Shown here: in pieces, positions 27,754-35,493 of the stretch
Layout of the letters: every line of letters begins with the position of its first letter
How positions within the stretch are numbered: position 1 is the stretch's first letter
NCBI GenBank assembly: GCA_003564295.1
Contig: PXFI01000093.1
Location: 1-52,806 of the forward strand
Length of the DNA: 52,806 nucleotides
Source: Gemmatimonadota bacterium
GTDB lineage: Bacteria > Gemmatimonadota > Gemmatimonadetes > Longimicrobiales > Gaopeijiaceae
Reading direction: 5' to 3'
The notes under the pieces: model-generated
The model's input: the letters and a program-made list of their open reading frames with translations, nothing else
Told to the model about the DNA's origin: nothing
Database searches by the model: none
Program-made: the position numbers and the translations under genes

Positions 27754-28245
27754 TCAATCCACCCCCGGGTGCCCCACGTTCCCGTGGCAGTCCACGCACC
27801 GGAGGTCGTCCCGGGCCGGCCTGTGGCCCAGGAGCATGTCGTTCACCATGGTCTGATGGCAGTTCAGGCAGTTTTCCAGGAGCACAGCTTCGTTCTGCGG
27901 CTTGATCATGATGGGCTCGTGAAAGTCACCGGTTGTGAACTTCACCGAGTGGTTCCACCCGTTGATGGCCTTGCGCGTCCACTTGCCCAGGAAATCGTGT
28001 GGCACGTGACAGTCGTTGCAGGTGGCCCATGCCCGGTGGGAGGAGCGCCACCAGGCCTCGTACTGGTCGCTCATGACGTGGCAGTTCACGCACGCCGCCG
28101 GATCATCCGTGAGGTAGGAGAGGCCTTCGGCATGGAAGGCGGTGAACCCTCCCAGACCCATCACCAGCCCCAGGCTGGCGAAAGCAAACAAGGGGAGAAG
28201 GGTGGCCTTGCTCGAGAGGGGAGTGTTGTCCCGGTTTCTGTTCAA
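27754..28245 (-). CDS. nrfH: NrfH tetrahaem membrane cytochrome (quinol dehydrogenase)
   Basis: A 163-residue membrane-anchored NapC/NirT-family cytochrome that oxidises menaquinol and feeds NrfA. One N-terminal transmembrane helix (about 15-35) is followed by four CxxCH sites at C52, C76, C126 and C150. M58 just after the first haem (CVNCHVM) matches the unusual methionine ligand of NrfH. The reading frame begins with TTG; a strong GAGGAGGG six bases upstream supports that non-ATG start. It precedes nrfA by 111 bp on the same strand, forming the standard nrfHA unit. A long 5' region before it (28246-28429) lies between it and the end of the M20 gene and must hold its promoter. Confidence 0.93.
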   Translation of the reverse strand: MNRNRDNTPLSSKATLLPLFAFASLGLVMGLGGFTAFHAEGLSYLTDDPAACVNCHVMSDQYEAWWRSSHRAWATCNDCHVPHDFLGKWTRKAINGWNHSVKFTTGDFHEPIMIKPQNEAVLLENCLNCHQTMVNDMLLGHRPARDDLRCVDCHGNVGHPGVD

Positions 28246-28429
28246 CGGTGCCCTCCTCGTGCAGGGGCAATTCGTGCAATATACGATACGCTCCCGGGCC
28301 CGGACACTCTATGACGCTCGCCACAGGTGTCCCCCTGGCCCCACCACCGTCTCCCTTCCCCGGGCAAGGTGCACCCAACATCCCCGGCCTCTCTTCCCAG
28401 ACTCGCCATGCATGCCCTTGCCCGCACTG

Positions 28430-29746
28430 TTACCGGCCGGCACCTCCCCCCAGGGCCGCCGCCAGGAGGAATACGTGCTGGGCCGATCGGACCATGGCGG
28501 GCACGTCGGCCCATTCCTCCGGAGTCCCCCGCTCCCCGCCCCGGCTCCCCCCGAGGCCGATAGCCGGCAGGCCTTCTCCCAGGGGAACATTCATGTTGGA
28601 AGACCCGGCGATGCTCAGCTGAGGCTCCAGGCCCAGGTAGCGGGAGATCCCCTCCGCCGTCCGCACCAGCTCCGAGTCCCGAAAGCCCGGAATCTGGCCT
28701 CCGGGAGTGAGTTGCACCGGCTCCATGCGCAGGGCGATCCCCGTCTCCTCCGAGACCTCCGCCAGGATGGCCCGGACCTCTTCCTCCATCCGGTCCACCA
28801 CGGCCCTGTCCAGGGAGCGGAGATCCAGGGAGAACCACCCCGACGCCGGCTTGTGGTTGAATACCTCCCCACTCCGGAGCATGGCCACGTTCACCACCGT
28901 GCGCTGGGGGGGATCCTGGACCTCCGGCGCCCAGGAGAGGATCCGGTCCGCGGCCCTGGCCAGCCCCTGGTTCACGTTGGGCAGCCCCCCGCCCAGGGAA
29001 TGCCCCGGGGGTCCCTCCCCCTCCACCCGCCACCAATGGATGCTCAGGGCACCATAGCTGATGCTCCGCCCATCCCCCAGGATGTCCACGAAGCCCAGGG
29101 CCCGGTCACGATACTCGTTCAGCAGGGCGTGCATCCCCACCAGGCCCGTCTCTTCCTGGGCCACGGCGGCGAAGACCAGGTCGTGCTCTGGGACCAGACC
29201 CGACGCCACGTATGCCTCGGCGGCCATGAGCATGGCCACGGTGATGGAGGAGGTGTTGGTGCCTGGTCCCAACACCCGGTCCCCCTCCACCCGTGGAGGC
29301 CCCGGCGCCCGGCGCTGGTGCTCCGCCACCGTGGCCAGATCGTCCAGGGTGGATACGAAGACCAGGGCCTTGCCCGACCGGCCTGGAATGACCCCGATGG
29401 CGTTGGGGCTCCCGTCCACCCTCACCTGGGACAGGCCTATGCGGCGCATCTCCTGAGCCACCCGCTCCGCCCTCTCGTGTTCGTGGCCTGAAGGGGAGAC
29501 GATGCCCCCGATCTCCGCAAGGAGCTCGGCGCCGGCCGACACTCTTGCGTCCAGTCCCTCCACTCCCGCCCGGACCCGTGGATCCTCCAGGGCCCGCTCC
29601 AGGGCCGACTGGCCGGCGGCCGCACCGGGAAGGAACATAGGCAAGAGAAGGAGGAAGACGACCAGGGCAGAGGCTCCGGGCTGGCGGTATTCGCCAGGGG
29701 AAACACAGGGGTCACCGTTGGGGATGGCTGTCATGCTGGAGACCAT
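28430..29746 (-). CDS. M20-family protein with degenerate metal sites (probable pseudo-peptidase)
   Basis: A 438-residue secreted protein with a signal sequence (ALVVFLLLLPMFLPGAAA, cleavage near residue 45) and the M20/M25/M40 fold, including the lid-domain PPGHSLGGGLPN. Compared with the family pattern, the first metal histidine (HxD) is T133-L134-D135. The bridging aspartate segment (GDD/GDN) is N164-T165-S166. STDAN near the end is S382-S383-N384, and the final ligand histidine of a GGxHS segment is replaced around E405-R406-G407. E198-E199 of the catalytic glutamate pair remain. The protein is full-length without a frameshift, so it looks selected rather than decayed. A non-hydrolytic peptide-binding role is inference. 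The start could also be the ATG four codons later. Confidence 0.75.
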   Translation of the reverse strand: MVSSMTAIPNGDPCVSPGEYRQPGASALVVFLLLLPMFLPGAAAGQSALERALEDPRVRAGVEGLDARVSAGAELLAEIGGIVSPSGHEHERAERVAQEMRRIGLSQVRVDGSPNAIGVIPGRSGKALVFVSTLDDLATVAEHQRRAPGPPRVEGDRVLGPGTNTSSITVAMLMAAEAYVASGLVPEHDLVFAAVAQEETGLVGMHALLNEYRDRALGFVDILGDGRSISYGALSIHWWRVEGEGPPGHSLGGGLPNVNQGLARAADRILSWAPEVQDPPQRTVVNVAMLRSGEVFNHKPASGWFSLDLRSLDRAVVDRMEEEVRAILAEVSEETGIALRMEPVQLTPGGQIPGFRDSELVRTAEGISRYLGLEPQLSIAGSSNMNVPLGEGLPAIGLGGSRGGERGTPEEWADVPAMVRSAQHVFLLAAALGGGAGR

Positions 29747-29796
29747 GAGAAGCTCCGAACCGGAAGAACGGGCCCTGGGCGCTGGCCGAACTGATC

Positions 29797-29847
29797 ACCC
29801 GGGTCCCGAGGAACAGGGTACGGCGGTGCGAGCCGTACGACCCGGGT
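29797..29847. promoter_or_regulatory. Palindromic elements in the divergent promoter region
   Basis: Two identical palindromes ACCCGGGT (29797-29804 and 29840-29847) flank an inverted repeat GTACGGC (29818-29824) / GCCGTAC (29832-29838). The cluster sits between the M20-like gene (minus) and the SLC13-type transporter (plus). The spacing and position suit a dimeric regulator controlling one or both genes, but no regulator gene is adjacent. Confidence 0.4.
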
Positions 29848-29894
29848 AAGTTGGGGTCTCGGGGCAAGACACGCGAGCCCACCTCCCACCTTGC

Positions 29895-31802
29895 ATGCGA
29901 AGTCTCTATCTTTGCCGAATGCAAATGACCGGTCAGATCTTCCTGGTCTACGGAATCCTCGTAGTCACCGTCATCCTCTTCGTCAGCGAAAGGCTGCGGC
30001 TGGACGCTGTGGCCGTCCTGGCTCTGCTGGCCCTGACGCTGAGCGGCATCCTCACTCCCGGGGAGGCCCTGGCCGGTTTCGCCGATCCGGTGGTCATCAT
30101 GATCGCCGCCCTGTTCGTGGTGGGGGACGGACTCTTCCAGACGGGGGTGGCCCAGGCCATGGGCCGGATTCCCGCCAGGCTCGCCGGGAACAGTCAGATC
30201 CGCCTCATGGTCATCCTCATGGTTCTGGTGGCGGTTCTCTCGGGGTTCATGTCCTCCACGGGCACCGTGGCCGTCATGGTCCCGGTGGTCATGGGGCTGG
30301 CGTGGGCCCGGGAGATCTCTCCCTCCAAGCTTCTCCTCCCCGTCTCGGTAGCCTCCCTTCTGGGAGGGATGCTCACCCTCATCGGTACCCCACCCAACAT
30401 CGTGGTGAGTACCCACCTTCAATCCATGGGCCGGGAGCCCTTCCACCTTTTTACCTTCACACCGGTGGGATTGGTCATGGTGGTGGTGGGGATCAGCTTC
30501 ATGGCCCTGGTGGGCCGGAGGCTCCTGCCCGCACGGCCTTCTCCCGGAACCCCCCGTCGCCCAGAGGACACGCCTTCAGTGGGAGAGATGGTGGGCAGTT
30601 GGGAGCTCGAGCCCCACCTCTTCCACCTTCGACTCACCGAGGGCTCCCCACTGGTGGGGCGCTCTCTGGCGGAGGTGGATCTGCCGGGCTCCCTGGGCCT
30701 AACTGTCCTGGAGGTCCGGGGCGAGGATCATGGGGGAGAGATGCGCCTGCCGAACCTCCTGTCCCTGCGCCGAACGGGTGCGAACGGAGAGCATCACCGG
30801 GCCCTGGCAGGCACCGTTCTGCGGGAGGGCCAATCCATCCTGGTGACCGGCTCCGCCGACGGGGTTGCCCGGCTGGTGGGGCGGGGGCACGCGGTGCTCC
30901 TGGACGACCAGGGGGAAGGCGACCCCACCAGTCGCGAGACCGGGATCGCCGAAGTCCTCCTCACACCCAGATCCCGCCTGCTTGGGCGAACCATCAAGGA
31001 CGTGAAGTTCCGGGACCGGTACCGGCTCTCCGTCGTGGGGATAAAGCGGCTGGGTGAGCACCTGGACGAGGACATCCGGCGCGTCACCCTCTCTTTCGGA
31101 GACATGCTCCTGGTCCAGGGAGCATGGGAGAGCATCCGTCTCCTCCAGGGCGAAGACCGGGATTTCGTGGTGGCCATGACCCCCCGGGAGATGGGACCTG
31201 CCCTCCAGCCCCTGAACCGAGCCCCGGCGGCGGTGGGCATCATGCTGGGGATGATGCTCCTCATGGCCTTCGGTGTCCTGCCGGCGGTGACGGCGGTCCT
31301 CCTGGCCGCCATGGCCATGGTCCTCTCCGGATGCGTCAAGGGAGAGGACGCCTATCGGGCGGTGAACTGGGAGAGTGTGGTCCTCATCGCCGGCATTCTT
31401 CCCATGGCCACCGCCCTGGAGAAGACGGGGGGAATGCAGCTCATCGTGGACCGCCTGGGCGCCGCCCTGGAAGGGTCCGGACCTCTCCTTCTCCTGGTGG
31501 TCCTCTTCGTCCTCACCTCGGCTCTGAGCCAGATCATCTCCAACACCGCCACGGCGGTTCTCCTGGCGCCCATCGCCTTCCAGCTCGCACTGGGAATCGG
31601 AGCGGCCCCCGAGCCCTTCATGATGACCATCGCCGTGGCTGCGTCCACCGCCTTCGCCACACCCATGGCCTCCCCTGTGAACACACTGGTCCTGGGCCCG
31701 GGAGGCTATCGCTTCAAAGACTTCTTCAAGATTGGCGTGCTCCTCCAACTGGTGATCCTCGCCGTCACCATTGTGCTCGTCCCGGCACTCTTCCCGTTCT
31801 GA
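29895..31802 (+). CDS. SLC13/DASS-type anion permease with RCK_C (TrkA-C) domains
   Basis: A 635-residue inner-membrane transporter of the ArsB/SLC13 superfamily. Two homologous membrane halves (about 10-205 and 440-635) carry the repeated substrate/sodium segments STGTVAVMVP with LIGTPPN in the first and SQIISNTATAVL with ATPMASPVN in the second. Between them lie two TrkA-C-like regulatory domains (about 235-330 and 350-420; LLGRTIKDVKFRDRY is typical). Such proteins move sulfate, dicarboxylates or similar anions; the substrate cannot be read here. The start is unsure: ATGs at 29895, 29919 and 29925 are in frame and none has a clear ribosome-binding site. A TCTCTATC element sits at 29903-29910, so the transcript may be leaderless from 29919 or 29925. 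Confidence 0.88.
   Translation: MRSLYLCRMQMTGQIFLVYGILVVTVILFVSERLRLDAVAVLALLALTLSGILTPGEALAGFADPVVIMIAALFVVGDGLFQTGVAQAMGRIPARLAGNSQIRLMVILMVLVAVLSGFMSSTGTVAVMVPVVMGLAWAREISPSKLLLPVSVASLLGGMLTLIGTPPNIVVSTHLQSMGREPFHLFTFTPVGLVMVVVGISFMALVGRRLLPARPSPGTPRRPEDTPSVGEMVGSWELEPHLFHLRLTEGSPLVGRSLAEVDLPGSLGLTVLEVRGEDHGGEMRLPNLLSLRRTGANGEHHRALAGTVLREGQSILVTGSADGVARLVGRGHAVLLDDQGEGDPTSRETGIAEVLLTPRSRLLGRTIKDVKFRDRYRLSVVGIKRLGEHLDEDIRRVTLSFGDMLLVQGAWESIRLLQGEDRDFVVAMTPREMGPALQPLNRAPAAVGIMLGMMLLMAFGVLPAVTAVLLAAMAMVLSGCVKGEDAYRAVNWESVVLIAGILPMATALEKTGGMQLIVDRLGAALEGSGPLLLLVVLFVLTSALSQIISNTATAVLLAPIAFQLALGIGAAPEPFMMTIAVAASTAFATPMASPVNTLVLGPGGYRFKDFFKIGVLLQLVILAVTIVLVPALFPF
29903..29910 (+). promoter_or_regulatory. 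Single TCTCTATC element at the SLC13 gene start
   Basis: The exact 8-mer found in the tandem sites of the stress island, followed by T as in three of them. Here it is single (no second half-site 12 bp away) and lies 8-14 bases before the likely ATGs, so it could be part of a promoter or a chance match. Confidence 0.3.
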
Positions 31803-31904
31803 GGGGAGGGATCGGCCCTCACGATCCCGAGGCTGCAAGCCCAGGAGGCAGTCAGCCCCGCTCCTCGTCGAGAGCCCCGGAAGGTGGCCGGTGTGGAGGA
31901 TTTT

Positions 31905-31922
31905 CTATCCGGAGACCTATCC
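31905..31922 (+). promoter_or_regulatory. Tandem CTATC motif upstream of the OmpA-like gene
   Basis: CTATC at 31905-31909 and again at 31917-31921, start-to-start spacing 12 bp, sequence CTATCCGGAGACCTATCC. It lies about 110 bp before the chosen ATG at 32031. It is one of five such sites in the 31.9-44.7 kb island. Confidence 0.55.
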
Positions 31923-32030
31923 ATGGTCTCCATCCCGGTGAATACCTCGGGTGCGACCTTCCTGATAGCCTTCTTCCATGCGCACTCTGACCGAAGAGAA
32001 GCTTCTCACCCTCAGAGAAAGGAAGCCTTC

Positions 32031-32675
32031 ATGTTCTCGTCTCACTCAGGAATCATCACCGTGGGATCCACCTCCGTCGTTCTCTTGTCGGCCATGCTGG
32101 CGGGCTGTGCCACGGTGAGCCCGGACCAGATGGACACCAGACTAGCGACTCTCAGAGACCAACTCCGGGCGGAGATCTCGGAGACGGACAGGAAGGTGAC
32201 GGATCTTGAGGGCCGGGTCGGTACCCTGGAGAACCGTACCACCACTCTGGAGAGGGAGCTGGACAGGCTCGCCCGGGAGTTCAGTGCTACTGTGGAAAGG
32301 CTCGAAAGCGCCCTGCGTTTCAACGTCCCGGTCCACTTCGCCTTCGACGAGGCCGAGCTCACGCATACCACCCGGGAGATTTTGGACAGGTTCGCCAGGG
32401 TGATCAGGGGCCACCACCCGGCTTACCTTATCACGGTGGAGGGATTTACCGACCCCGCCGGCACCGCAGCCTATAACCTGAGGCTGGGACAGAGGCGGGC
32501 CGATGCTGTGAGGGATTACCTGACCACCGAGGGTGGCCTGCCGGCGGATCGAGTCCGGGCCGTGAGTTACGGTGAGGCCCGAAACCGCCTGGTGGCTCCC
32601 CAGCGTCAGGGACCTGGCGAAGAAGGCTGGGAGAACCGGCGGGTATCTCTGGTCGTGGATTACGCAGGGAGGTAG
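32031..32675 (+). CDS. OmpA/Pal-like peptidoglycan-associated lipoprotein
   Basis: 214 residues from this start. A lipoprotein signal ends in the lipobox LAGC, so the mature protein would be acylated by Lgt (encoded in this window). A coiled-coil of heptad type follows (about 35-95; leucines in TLRDQLRAEISE and LENRTTTLERELDRL). The C-terminal 105 residues are the OmpA_C domain that binds diaminopimelate-containing peptidoglycan (HFAFDEAEL, GFTDPAGTAAYNLRLGQRRA). The start at 32031 is preferred over the open frame to 31884 because GGAAG precedes it and the signal peptide begins there. A tandem CTATC motif lies upstream. It probably tethers the outer membrane to the wall, as Pal/OmpA proteins do. 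Confidence 0.88.
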   Translation: MFSSHSGIITVGSTSVVLLSAMLAGCATVSPDQMDTRLATLRDQLRAEISETDRKVTDLEGRVGTLENRTTTLERELDRLAREFSATVERLESALRFNVPVHFAFDEAELTHTTREILDRFARVIRGHHPAYLITVEGFTDPAGTAAYNLRLGQRRADAVRDYLTTEGGLPADRVRAVSYGEARNRLVAPQRQGPGEEGWENRRVSLVVDYAGR

Positions 32676-32693
32676 TGGCCCGTCCCCCGGATC

Positions 32694-32720
32694 CCGGGGC
32701 TGTTCGTCCAACAGCCCCGG
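32694..32720. terminator. Strong stem-loop between convergent genes
   Basis: An 11-bp perfect inverted repeat, CCGGGGCTGTT (32694-32704) and AACAGCCCCGG (32710-32720), with a 5-base loop. It sits 19 bp after the OmpA-like stop and 85 bp after the sigma-factor stop on the other strand, so it can serve both genes. There is no T-run on either side; the call rests on position and stem strength. Confidence 0.6.
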
Positions 32721-32804
32721 CTCCGCTTCGTCCTCCACCGGGTCCATGAAGGGAGAAGCGAACCGGGGACACAAGGGAGGGCGGCAGGAGGTTTCCCCGG
32801 ACCG

Positions 32805-33524
32805 CTATGACCTCAATCGGCCGGATGCCCGTCCCCCAACGGGCTCCCGGTGGCCCTCGGGGAGCTGGCCTTCGCCGGACCCCTCCTCAACGAGGGAGCG
32901 GATCCGTTCAGCAAACTCTGCCCGCGCGCGATGCAGGCGGCTCTTCACCGTTCCGAGACGGATTCCCAGGATATCCGCCAGCTCCTGGTAGCTCTTTCCC
33001 TTCAGTTCCCTTAGCCGGAAGACCCGCTGATGGTTCTCCGAGAGTCCTTCCACCGCTTCCTCCACCAGGCGACGGGTCTCCCTCTTCTGAAAGAGGCGAT
33101 CCGGAGTCATGCTGTAGTCCTCGAACTCCAGGGGTCTGGAATCCGCATCTTCCCGCGATTCCAGTGCCCTGAATGGAACCATGCGGCTCCGGGCCCTGTT
33201 TCGCAGCTCGTTCTTGCAGAGGTTCGCGGTAATGGTGAAGATCCAAGTGGAGAACTTGCGCTCGGTGTCGAACCAGTGGAGGTGGCGCACAACTCTCACC
33301 CAGGTTTCCTGCAGGACGTCGTCAGCCCGCTCGGGGTTTCCCGTCCTCCTGAGGATGAAGCGGGAGAGTCGCCTCTCGTACCGATGGTAGAGCTCCTGGA
33401 AGGCATCGGGCCTACCTTCGTAGTGAAGCAGAACAAGCTCTTCGTCAGGAACGTCTTCCAGTAGAGGAAGATCCCGACGAGGCATCACCTGCATTTGCGT
33501 GACTTCAGATTCGTGTTGTCTCAT
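32805..33524 (-). CDS. ECF-type RNA polymerase sigma factor
   Basis: 239 residues from this start. Region 2 is seen in DAFQELYHRYERRLSRFILR followed by ADDVLQETWVRVVR and FSTWIFTITANLCKNELR; region 4 in LSENHQRVFRLRELKGKSYQ with the DNA-reading helix GIRLGTVKSRLHRAR. Regions 1.1 and 3 are absent, so it is group 4 (ECF). No anti-sigma or zinc-finger gene lies next to it: downstream is the convergent OmpA-like gene, upstream the divergent HtrA gene. The frame is open to 33563; the ATG at 33524 is a compromise, with ATGs at 33494 and 33485 also possible. A single GCTCTATCT element upstream hints at shared control with the HtrA side. Confidence 0.9.
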   Translation of the reverse strand: MRQHESEVTQMQVMPRRDLPLLEDVPDEELVLLHYEGRPDAFQELYHRYERRLSRFILRRTGNPERADDVLQETWVRVVRHLHWFDTERKFSTWIFTITANLCKNELRNRARSRMVPFRALESREDADSRPLEFEDYSMTPDRLFQKRETRRLVEEAVEGLSENHQRVFRLRELKGKSYQELADILGIRLGTVKSRLHRARAEFAERIRSLVEEGSGEGQLPEGHREPVGGRASGRLRS

Positions 33525-33580
33525 GGCTCTACCACCGTAAGGCCGGGTAGAGCAACGCACCATTCATCGGGGTGGAGGGG

Positions 33581-33590
33581 GGAGATAGAG
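33581..33590 (-). promoter_or_regulatory. Single CTCTATCTCC element upstream of the ECF sigma gene
   Basis: On the minus strand the sequence reads CTCTATCTCC, with CTATC at 33588-33584, about 60 bp before the chosen start. The position 12 bp upstream reads CCACC, at best a weak half-site. It may indicate autoregulation or coregulation with the tandem sites. Confidence 0.35.
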
Positions 33591-33707
33591 CTTGAGGTGG
33601 ATTCTTCACAACGACACCTCCGGAGTCCTCCCCCTTGATGAGCCGGGACGGCTTCCCGGATCTCCCTTCACTCTCCGGGACCGCGCACGGGGCCGCTCCG
33701 GTACCTT

Positions 33708-33725
33708 ATATCCAAATCTCTATCT
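33708..33725 (+). promoter_or_regulatory. Tandem CTATC-type motif upstream of the HtrA gene
   Basis: ATATC at 33708-33712 and CTATC at 33720-33724, spacing 12 bp, sequence ATATCCAAATCTCTATCT. It lies 129-146 bp before the HtrA ATG at 33854, in the 329-bp divergent region shared with the sigma factor gene. The rest of that region shows no gene. Confidence 0.55.
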
Positions 33726-33853
33726 TCCTCTTCCAACCCGGTATCTGGTTTCCGGCATGGGCTTCCGTATGGTTCATGGTGATGATGGAGTCTCCGTGAG
33801 CAGATCACGGTTGCAGGGCACTTCTCCCATGGGAACGGCAGAAGGAGGAACCC

Positions 33854-35377
33854 ATGTGGCACCAATCGACGGAGCAGAAGCGCAGGGGTTGCGGATCAGG
33901 AATGGTATTCGTGGCGGCGCTCGTATTGATCGCAGGATGCGCTGAAACCTCAGAGCACCCGGCAAACCTGAACGCCAACGAACCCTCGGAGAGGGCGCCC
34001 TCGGCACCCTGGGCACAGCGGGCGGATCCCGACACGATCCCGGCTGAAACCCTCTCGCTAGCCTTCCGTGCGGCGGCAAACCGGGTTCTTCCCGCCGTGG
34101 CCTATGTGCAAATCGAGAGAACCCGGGTCCGCCAACCCACGCCTCTGCCCATTCCGGAGCCCTTCCGGGAGTTCTTCGGTCTGCCTGAGGGAGAGTTCGA
34201 AGCTCCCCCGGAACGGGGCACGGGCACCGGCTTCCTCTTTGATGATTCGGGCCACGTGATGACCAACAACCACGTGGTGAGGGATGCTGACCGGATCCTG
34301 GTCCGCCTGGCCGACGGCCGGGAATATGAGGCCGTGTTGGTGGGAGGAGACAATGCTACCGATGTGGCGGTCCTGAAGGTGGATGCCGAAGCAGAGTTCC
34401 TGCCTGACGACTTCCTGGGAGATTCGGATGCCCTGCAGGTGGGAGACTGGGTCCTGGCTCTCGGCAATCCTTTGGGGCTGGATTTCACCGTTACGGCCGG
34501 CATCGTGAGCGCCAAGGGCCGACGGCTGACGCCCCAACCCTCTGCGCTGGAAGCATTCATCCAAACGGACGCCGCCATCAACCCCGGGAACTCCGGGGGA
34601 CCCCTCATCGATGTGAGGGGACGGGTGGTGGGTATCAACTCAGCCATCTTCGGTGCCCAGCGTTTCGTGGGATACGGCTTCGCAGTTCCCATCAACCTCG
34701 CCCGGAGGGTGGCCTCCGACCTCATAGAGTATGGGGAGGTAAGGCGTCCCCGACTCGGGGTAACGGTGAGTGACGTCACCGCAGTGGACGCCGAGGCCTA
34801 CGGCCTGGACGCCATTCGCGGCGCCGAGATCAACACCGTCGAGGACGGCTCTCCCGCTCAGGAGGCAGGAATCCAGGTGGGAGACGTGGTCCTGGCCCTG
34901 GACGGAGATTCAATCCAGGACGCCACGGCCCTGACGACCGGACTGGCCGTCAAGGATCCTGGAGACCAAGTGACCCTCACGGTCTTCCGTGACGGCAGAA
35001 CACAGGAGATCGATGTAACTCTCGGAAGGTTCCAGCCCGAGGACCCAGAGCGGGATCGCCCCATGCCGGAAGAGGAACCGAACGAAGAGACGTGGCTCGG
35101 GTTCCGGGTGTCACCCCTCACTCCCCAACTGGCCCGCCGGTACAGCTACGACCGGGAGGTGGGAGTCATCGTATCCGAGGTCGCTCGCTTCGGGGCCGCA
35201 GCCCAGGCTGGGGTTCGCCCGGGTCAGCTCATTCTGGCGATAGGGCGGGAACCGGTGGAGACCGTAGAGGATGTGCGCTCCCTGGCGGCAGTCATGGAGT
35301 CGGGCTCGGTGGTCTCACTCCGGGTGAAGGATCCCGAGATCGGAGAAACCATCATCAACTTCAGGGCCTGGAGGTAG
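33854..35377 (+). CDS. HtrA/DegP-like serine protease lipoprotein with two PDZ domains
   Basis: 507 residues. The N-terminus is a lipoprotein signal with lipobox LIAGC (C29), so the protease is probably membrane-tethered in the periplasm. The trypsin-like domain has H140 (TNNHVV), D170 (ATDVAVLKVD) and S247 (NPGNSGGPL). PDZ1 covers about 295-390 (RRPRLGVTVSDV; AGIQVGDVVLALDGD), PDZ2 about 405-500 (GVRPGQLILAIGREP). Architecture and length match DegP/DegQ. It degrades or refolds misfolded envelope proteins. Its promoter region carries the tandem CTATC motif and is shared with the divergent ECF sigma gene, consistent with an envelope-stress unit. Lipid anchoring differs from soluble E. coli DegP. 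Confidence 0.94.
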   Translation: MWHQSTEQKRRGCGSGMVFVAALVLIAGCAETSEHPANLNANEPSERAPSAPWAQRADPDTIPAETLSLAFRAAANRVLPAVAYVQIERTRVRQPTPLPIPEPFREFFGLPEGEFEAPPERGTGTGFLFDDSGHVMTNNHVVRDADRILVRLADGREYEAVLVGGDNATDVAVLKVDAEAEFLPDDFLGDSDALQVGDWVLALGNPLGLDFTVTAGIVSAKGRRLTPQPSALEAFIQTDAAINPGNSGGPLIDVRGRVVGINSAIFGAQRFVGYGFAVPINLARRVASDLIEYGEVRRPRLGVTVSDVTAVDAEAYGLDAIRGAEINTVEDGSPAQEAGIQVGDVVLALDGDSIQDATALTTGLAVKDPGDQVTLTVFRDGRTQEIDVTLGRFQPEDPERDRPMPEEEPNEETWLGFRVSPLTPQLARRYSYDREVGVIVSEVARFGAAAQAGVRPGQLILAIGREPVETVEDVRSLAAVMESGSVVSLRVKDPEIGETIINFRAWR

Positions 35378-35493
35378 GACTCGCAACCAACCGACTCTCG
35401 GGCACCCCACAGATCTCCCATCGCCCATGGGGAAGGCCATCGGTCAGGGGATTCGTCCCCCTCCCGCCGCTCTCAGCCCTTCTTCCTGAAACC

